Source: Archegozetes longisetosus (Eukaryota; Arthropoda; Arachnida; Sarcoptiformes; Trhypochthoniidae). From it: a stretch of DNA of 64,000 nt. Both the position numbers and the translations under genes were made by a program. The stretch spans positions 7,829,288 to 7,893,287 of the forward strand of contig JAEMBT020000009.1 in NCBI GenBank assembly GCA_018873245.2, given 5' to 3'. This document shows positions 60,397 to 64,000 of the stretch, in pieces. Under the pieces are notes generated by a model that had not been told where the DNA came from, did not search any database, and worked only from the letters and a program-made list of their open reading frames with translations. How positions within the stretch are numbered: position 1 is the first letter of the stretch; each line of letters begins with the position of its first letter.

Positions 60397-61397
60397 CAAT
60401 CGTTTGCAAAACTTCGGAAAGTGGTTTTTGAGCATTCTCTATATCCCTAAACGTTAATCAATTTGGATGAAATTTTTTATGAATAAACCCTGGGTTGTCA
60501 AGAACATTTTCACAAAGTCGCTGATCAAAATTCCCTAAAGTACCTATCTAATTCATGTAAACGTGTACAGAAAAAACTGACGATTGAGTTATAGTTCTGA
60601 CAATTGGAATCAAAACTACATTAAAAATTGGTGAATACATGCATTTTTGATTGGCCTAAAAGCTTCTAAGTTAATAATTGTAGTCATGTCAACTCGAAAT
60701 TCCGATAACTTTGTTAGAGCGTAACTTTTGAACCAAGAGCCCGAACTGCTTGAAATTGATATCAAATTGAAGCTGTCCTGAAGCTTTATTAGGAAATTGA
60801 TTAATCTTTGAAATTTGGTTTGCAAAATTCAAAATTTAATAGGCCAATTAGCTTTAGCACAAAATTCATTAAGCATTACTTTATTAAACATTTATGAGTA
60901 TAGTTACTGTGTTTTCAACCAAAAACCATAAACAAAATCATGAAATCACATTATTTTGATTGCGAATAGGAAATTTGTATATACAAGCAAATTTGCCGAT
61001 TGTTCAAAGAAGAGCTTTAAAAAATACCTTCAATTTGATACCATTTTCAAGTAGTTCTGGCTCTGTTCAAAAGTTACGCTCGAATGAAATTATCGGAATT
61101 TCGAGTTTAATGCGCTACAATTATTAAATAAGGAATTTTTAGGTCGAACGAAAATATATGTATTCACTTATTTTTAAAGTAGTTTCTATTCCAATTGTCA
61201 AATCTCGAATTCAATCGTCAGTTTATTTGTACACGTTTACATGGATTAGGTAGATACTTTTGGAAATTTTGATTAGCGACTTTGTGAAAATGTTCTTGAC
61301 AACTCAGGGTTTATTCATAAAAATTTCATCCAAATTGACTAACGTTTAGGGGTATAGATTTCTCAAAATCCACTTCCCAGAGTTTTGCAAATGACTG
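60397..61397. mobile_element. Tc1/mariner-type MITE with about 430-bp inverted ends
   Basis: Flanked by TA. The ends read CAATCGTTTGCAAAACTT and CAGTCATTTGCAAAACTC. The arms are complementary for about 430 bases each (for example GTTGTCAAGAACATTTTCAC at the left and its match GTGAAAATGTTCTTGACAAC at the right), leaving a centre of only about 100 bases. No transposase remains. Confidence 0.85.
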
Positions 61398-61782
61398 TAT
61401 AGTAGGAAAACGAAATATAACATTATTTAAACTCAAACTTAAAAACAATTTAACTGTACTTTTAACGAGTTATTACTGAGTTTTAGTTCTTATCAAAGCT
61501 TAATCATTCATAAAAAAAGAGTTATTTATTGAATACAATATATATAGAGCTTCAATAATATGTTTTTAATTGTTTTCAACTTGGTTTTGGTTAATTTTGT
61601 TTGAATTGTCTATTATTTTTAGATATTTTGCCTGTAATTGCAACTTTACATTTATTAAACTTTTACATATATTTTAGATGATATTTTTGTTAACTTTAAC
61701 TTTTCATATACACTATTTAGTTTTGTCTAGTGTATATTTCTTCAGATAGCTTCATATAAAATGTAGTAAAAGTTAAGAAAAC

Positions 61783-62024
61783 ATTTATTCATTCATTTTC
61801 GTACTACCAACTCCCTTTCGCAACACTCACTCAAGCCCCGTCACAGGGTGAGTTTTTCACCGACGGCGGTGGGTCGGGGCATATGCATAGGGCTAGAGGT
61901 GGTTATGGCCGGTAACATGGGGCCAGCACATCGCCGTCAAAAATGTATAGCGACCACGAGATTCGAACCTAGGACCTTCGCCTCAAAGTTCGACTCACTG
62001 ACCACCACAGCCCAGTGACCCTCT
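61783..62024 (-). mobile_element. tRNA-derived SINE
   Basis: 242 bp, GC-rich compared with its surroundings, flanked by an 11-bp target duplication, GTTAAGAAAAC (61,772-61,782) and GTTAGGAAAAC (62,025-62,035). Read on the minus strand it starts with a tRNA-like head: an A-box-like TGGTGGTCAGTG (62,007-61,996) and a B box GGTTCGAATC (61,969-61,960), the internal RNA polymerase III promoter. An unrelated body follows, then a (GAAT)n-like A/T-rich 3' end. It interrupts foldback family B. Confidence 0.82.
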
Positions 62025-62345
62025 GTTAGGAAAACTATTATATAAAATATGAGTAAAAGTTTGATAAATGTAAAGTTGCACTTACAGACAAAATATCTCA
62101 GTTAAGGGACAAATTTATAAAACAATCAAAAATAAAATTGAAAACAGTTAAAATGTATTATTGAAGCTCTGTATTTATTGTATTTAATAAATAATCCTAC
62201 ATCAATAACTAAGTTTTAATATTAACTAAAGGCTAGTAATATCTCACTGATAGTACAGTTACATTGTTTTTGAATTTGACTTTAAATATGTTATATTGCA
62301 TTTTATCTACTGTAGATTTTTGAGGTAAAATTTCAATGTACTGCA

Positions 62346-63314
62346 TATTTACTCGGATAACTACTGAATATTGATCAACTCATTGAACCGTTCGATTAAT
62401 AAGGTTGAGTTTTCAATAGCTAAGCCCATTTCAAAGCTTGAAATTATAATATCTGAATTTTCTAAATAGATTATAGTCAAGATCGCTTTGAGGTTTTTCA
62501 AGATCTTAATTCATCTTAATTGAAGTTAATTCTTCAATTAAATTGTTTAATTCAACTTTCAAAAGACAGCTTAAAATATTATGAAACGTCAAAAGTCTAA
62601 GGATGACATGAAGCTTTCAGCAAAAATGACTCATTCTAATTGAAGCAACAAGTTATCTATTGCTTATGTTTAATTCTATAAATTTCCGCAAAACTTAGGA
62701 TTACAAATAATAGCACACCAAAAAGGATATATGAGTGGTGCGAAAGGTTTTGGCAGGGGATCACAATAAAGACCACAAACGATACAAAATTCAACGTTAA
62801 TATCTTTATTTATTTGAAACGAAATTAATTTACGTAATTGAACTATTTGAAAAGATTTAATCTGGTTATAATCTGGTTATTTAAAATTGACAGAATTAAT
62901 TTTGTCACTTCAAGAGGGAAGTTATCGAGCTAAAGAAGTAATTGTTTACACATTGTTATTCCACTGGTTTTTAAGTTTAGGTCATTTAGAATAACGTTTA
63001 AATAAAGCTTATTCTGAATTTTTATCATTTGTACTCTTTACATTTCTCCCTGCGTAAACCCTTCGCACTACCCCTTATATCCTTTTTTATTGTGCTTTTA
63101 TTTCTTAGTAATTTTAGATTTTACGGAAATCCATAAAAATGAATGCAAGCAACTAGTAATTTGTTCATTTTATTTAGACAGTAGCCATTTTTGTAGTAAG
63201 GTCTCGAAGCTTGGGCGTAATAGTTGCAATTTGATGAAATAGTTGTAAATCTGATAATAAAAAGGACTTTGTTTCATTTCAAAAGTCAATTAGGTGTTAA
63301 AAGTCATACTAAAT
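62346..63314. other. Upstream region of four-helix gene 2
   Basis: From about 62,790 similar to 56,790-57,295 (see there). No gene in the first 450 bases. Confidence 0.5.
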
Positions 63315-63961
63315 ATGATTAATCAGAGAAGTGGCAGTTTTTTGTGCAAAAAATGGTCATTATTTAGTGTCGCACTTTTAGGAATAATTGGTGCGCTTAT
63401 CATAGCTTCGATCGCTCCAGATCTTGTCAATGAGATCGCAAAAAGTTTTCCAAACAGTTACAAGAACAACCTCAAGGTATTTATCAAATAACTGTTTATT
63501 TTCTGTTTAATCAATAATAAAACATTGTATTTATATCAATTGCGTTTGTCTTAAACCAGAGAATAATAATGATTGGGGCGGTCATTGGTATTTTATTCAA
63601 CTCATTGGGACTGTTTGGCTCTTATAAAGAACATTTCGGTATGACTTTGACTTATGCCATTTTTATGGCATTAGCTTCGTTGAGTAGCATTTCGATAGCC
63701 GTTAAAACCTCAAGTAACTGGCTCTCGGTTATCTTGTATTTGATAATAACTGGATTAGCCTTTGCTTTCGCCGGAGACCTTTATATTCTCAGAAATCAAA
63801 TGATTGCCACTCCTATGATTGTGAGTACAGTTCAGCCTCAAACTGTTGTCCACATCGATTCCGGTTATAGTGGTCATCAAAAGCAGTGGACCGAATGGGA
63901 GTCGCCACCACCCGCTTATTCAAGCACTACAAATTTATATAAACCTTCAGCTTATCTATAA
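63315..63961 (+). CDS. Four-helix membrane protein with PPxY tail, paralog 2
   Basis: Exons 63315-63476 (162 nt) and 63560-63961 join in phase 0 over an 83-bp GT-AG intron, giving 187 residues. Four hydrophobic segments lie in the same places as in paralog 1 (exon 1: SVALLGIIGALIIASI; exon 2: MIGAVIGILFNSLGLFG, then the LTYAIFMALASLSSISIAV region, then VILYLIITGLAFAFAG). GSYKEHFGMTLTYA and VKTSSNW are shared with paralog 1. The tail ends with PPPAYSS (PPxY at residues about 171-174) and SAYL. An upstream in-frame ATG at 63294 would add seven residues; I prefer 63315 because it matches paralog 1. The stop codon touches the end of a foldback copy, so the 3' UTR probably runs into a transposon. 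Confidence 0.8.
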
Positions 63962-64000
63962 ACATATAAAACTTTATCTCGTAAATGTACTGCAGATAAA
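63962..64000. mobile_element. Foldback family B, start of another copy
   Basis: The last 39 bases (ATATAAAACTTTATCTCGTA then AATGTACTGCAG) match the left end of the copies at 50,090 and 60,373. The element runs out of the window. Confidence 0.6.

Larger units (their letters stand above)
60373..62345. mobile_element. Foldback family B, copy 2, with two nested insertions
   Basis: The left end has ATAAAACTTTACTTCGAAAA and the right end is the complement of TTGAAATTTTACCTCAAAAA. The palindromic core at about 61,440-62,270 matches that at 51,063-51,600. Inserted in it are a 1,001-bp Tc1-type MITE near the left end and a SINE at the palindrome centre. Confidence 0.72.

Noticed and set aside
61945..62024. 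Functional tRNA gene
   Set aside because: B box and A-box-like sequence are present, but the body does not close into an acceptor stem and the sequence continues as a SINE with a target duplication.

Overview
This is an AT-rich (about 70% A+T) animal genomic window. Genes are sparse, have spliceosomal GT-AG introns and sit in a background of non-coding DNA, microsatellites and decayed DNA transposons. The gene content points to an arthropod: a cholinesterase-like adhesion-type protein, a chondroitin N-acetylgalactosaminyltransferase, a Gly-rich secreted cystine-knot-like protein, Tc1/mariner, Tigger and piggyBac-type elements and a tRNA-derived SINE. A mite-like chelicerate is my best guess; the species is not identifiable from sequence alone.

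Layout. (1) About 1-17,870: a tandem segmental duplication carrying two cholinesterase-like genes. The downstream copy (15,350-17,392) is intact. The upstream copy (4,449-7,090) is a pseudogene with frameshifts and a 628-bp transposon insertion. Both have Asp in place of the catalytic Ser. The two units differ by several insertions, each present in only one copy. (2) 18,057-19,031: a 50-bp perfect inverted repeat enclosing a 68-bp perfect palindrome. (3) 23,096-24,595: the most striking locus. A secreted-protein gene of 17 exons has 15 internal exons of only 21-33 nt, nearly all separated by 55-nt introns, in one open frame of 190 codons. Each 24-nt microexon encodes one Gly-rich octapeptide, and the last exon encodes a small Cys-rich domain. 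(4) 24,600-40,240: gene-poor, with minisatellites, (CT)n/(AG)n tracts and MITEs. (5) 40,539-44,262: a two-exon chondroitin sulfate N-acetylgalactosaminyltransferase. (6) 44,300-56,500: MITEs, nested foldback elements, an F-box-like fragment, a nearly intact mariner-type element with one in-frame stop, and Tigger and Tc1 relics. (7) 57,296-63,961: two tandem paralogous genes for small four-helix membrane proteins with a C-terminal PPxY motif, separated by a Tc1 relic, a piggyBac-type MITE and a foldback element that carries a nested MITE and a SINE.

The genes do not form an operon or pathway; each is an independent transcription unit. The shared theme is local duplication (esterase pair, four-helix pair, microexon array) followed by transposon invasion. 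Intron-exon structures were assigned by eye from frame continuity and GT-AG ends. No transcript or database support was available.
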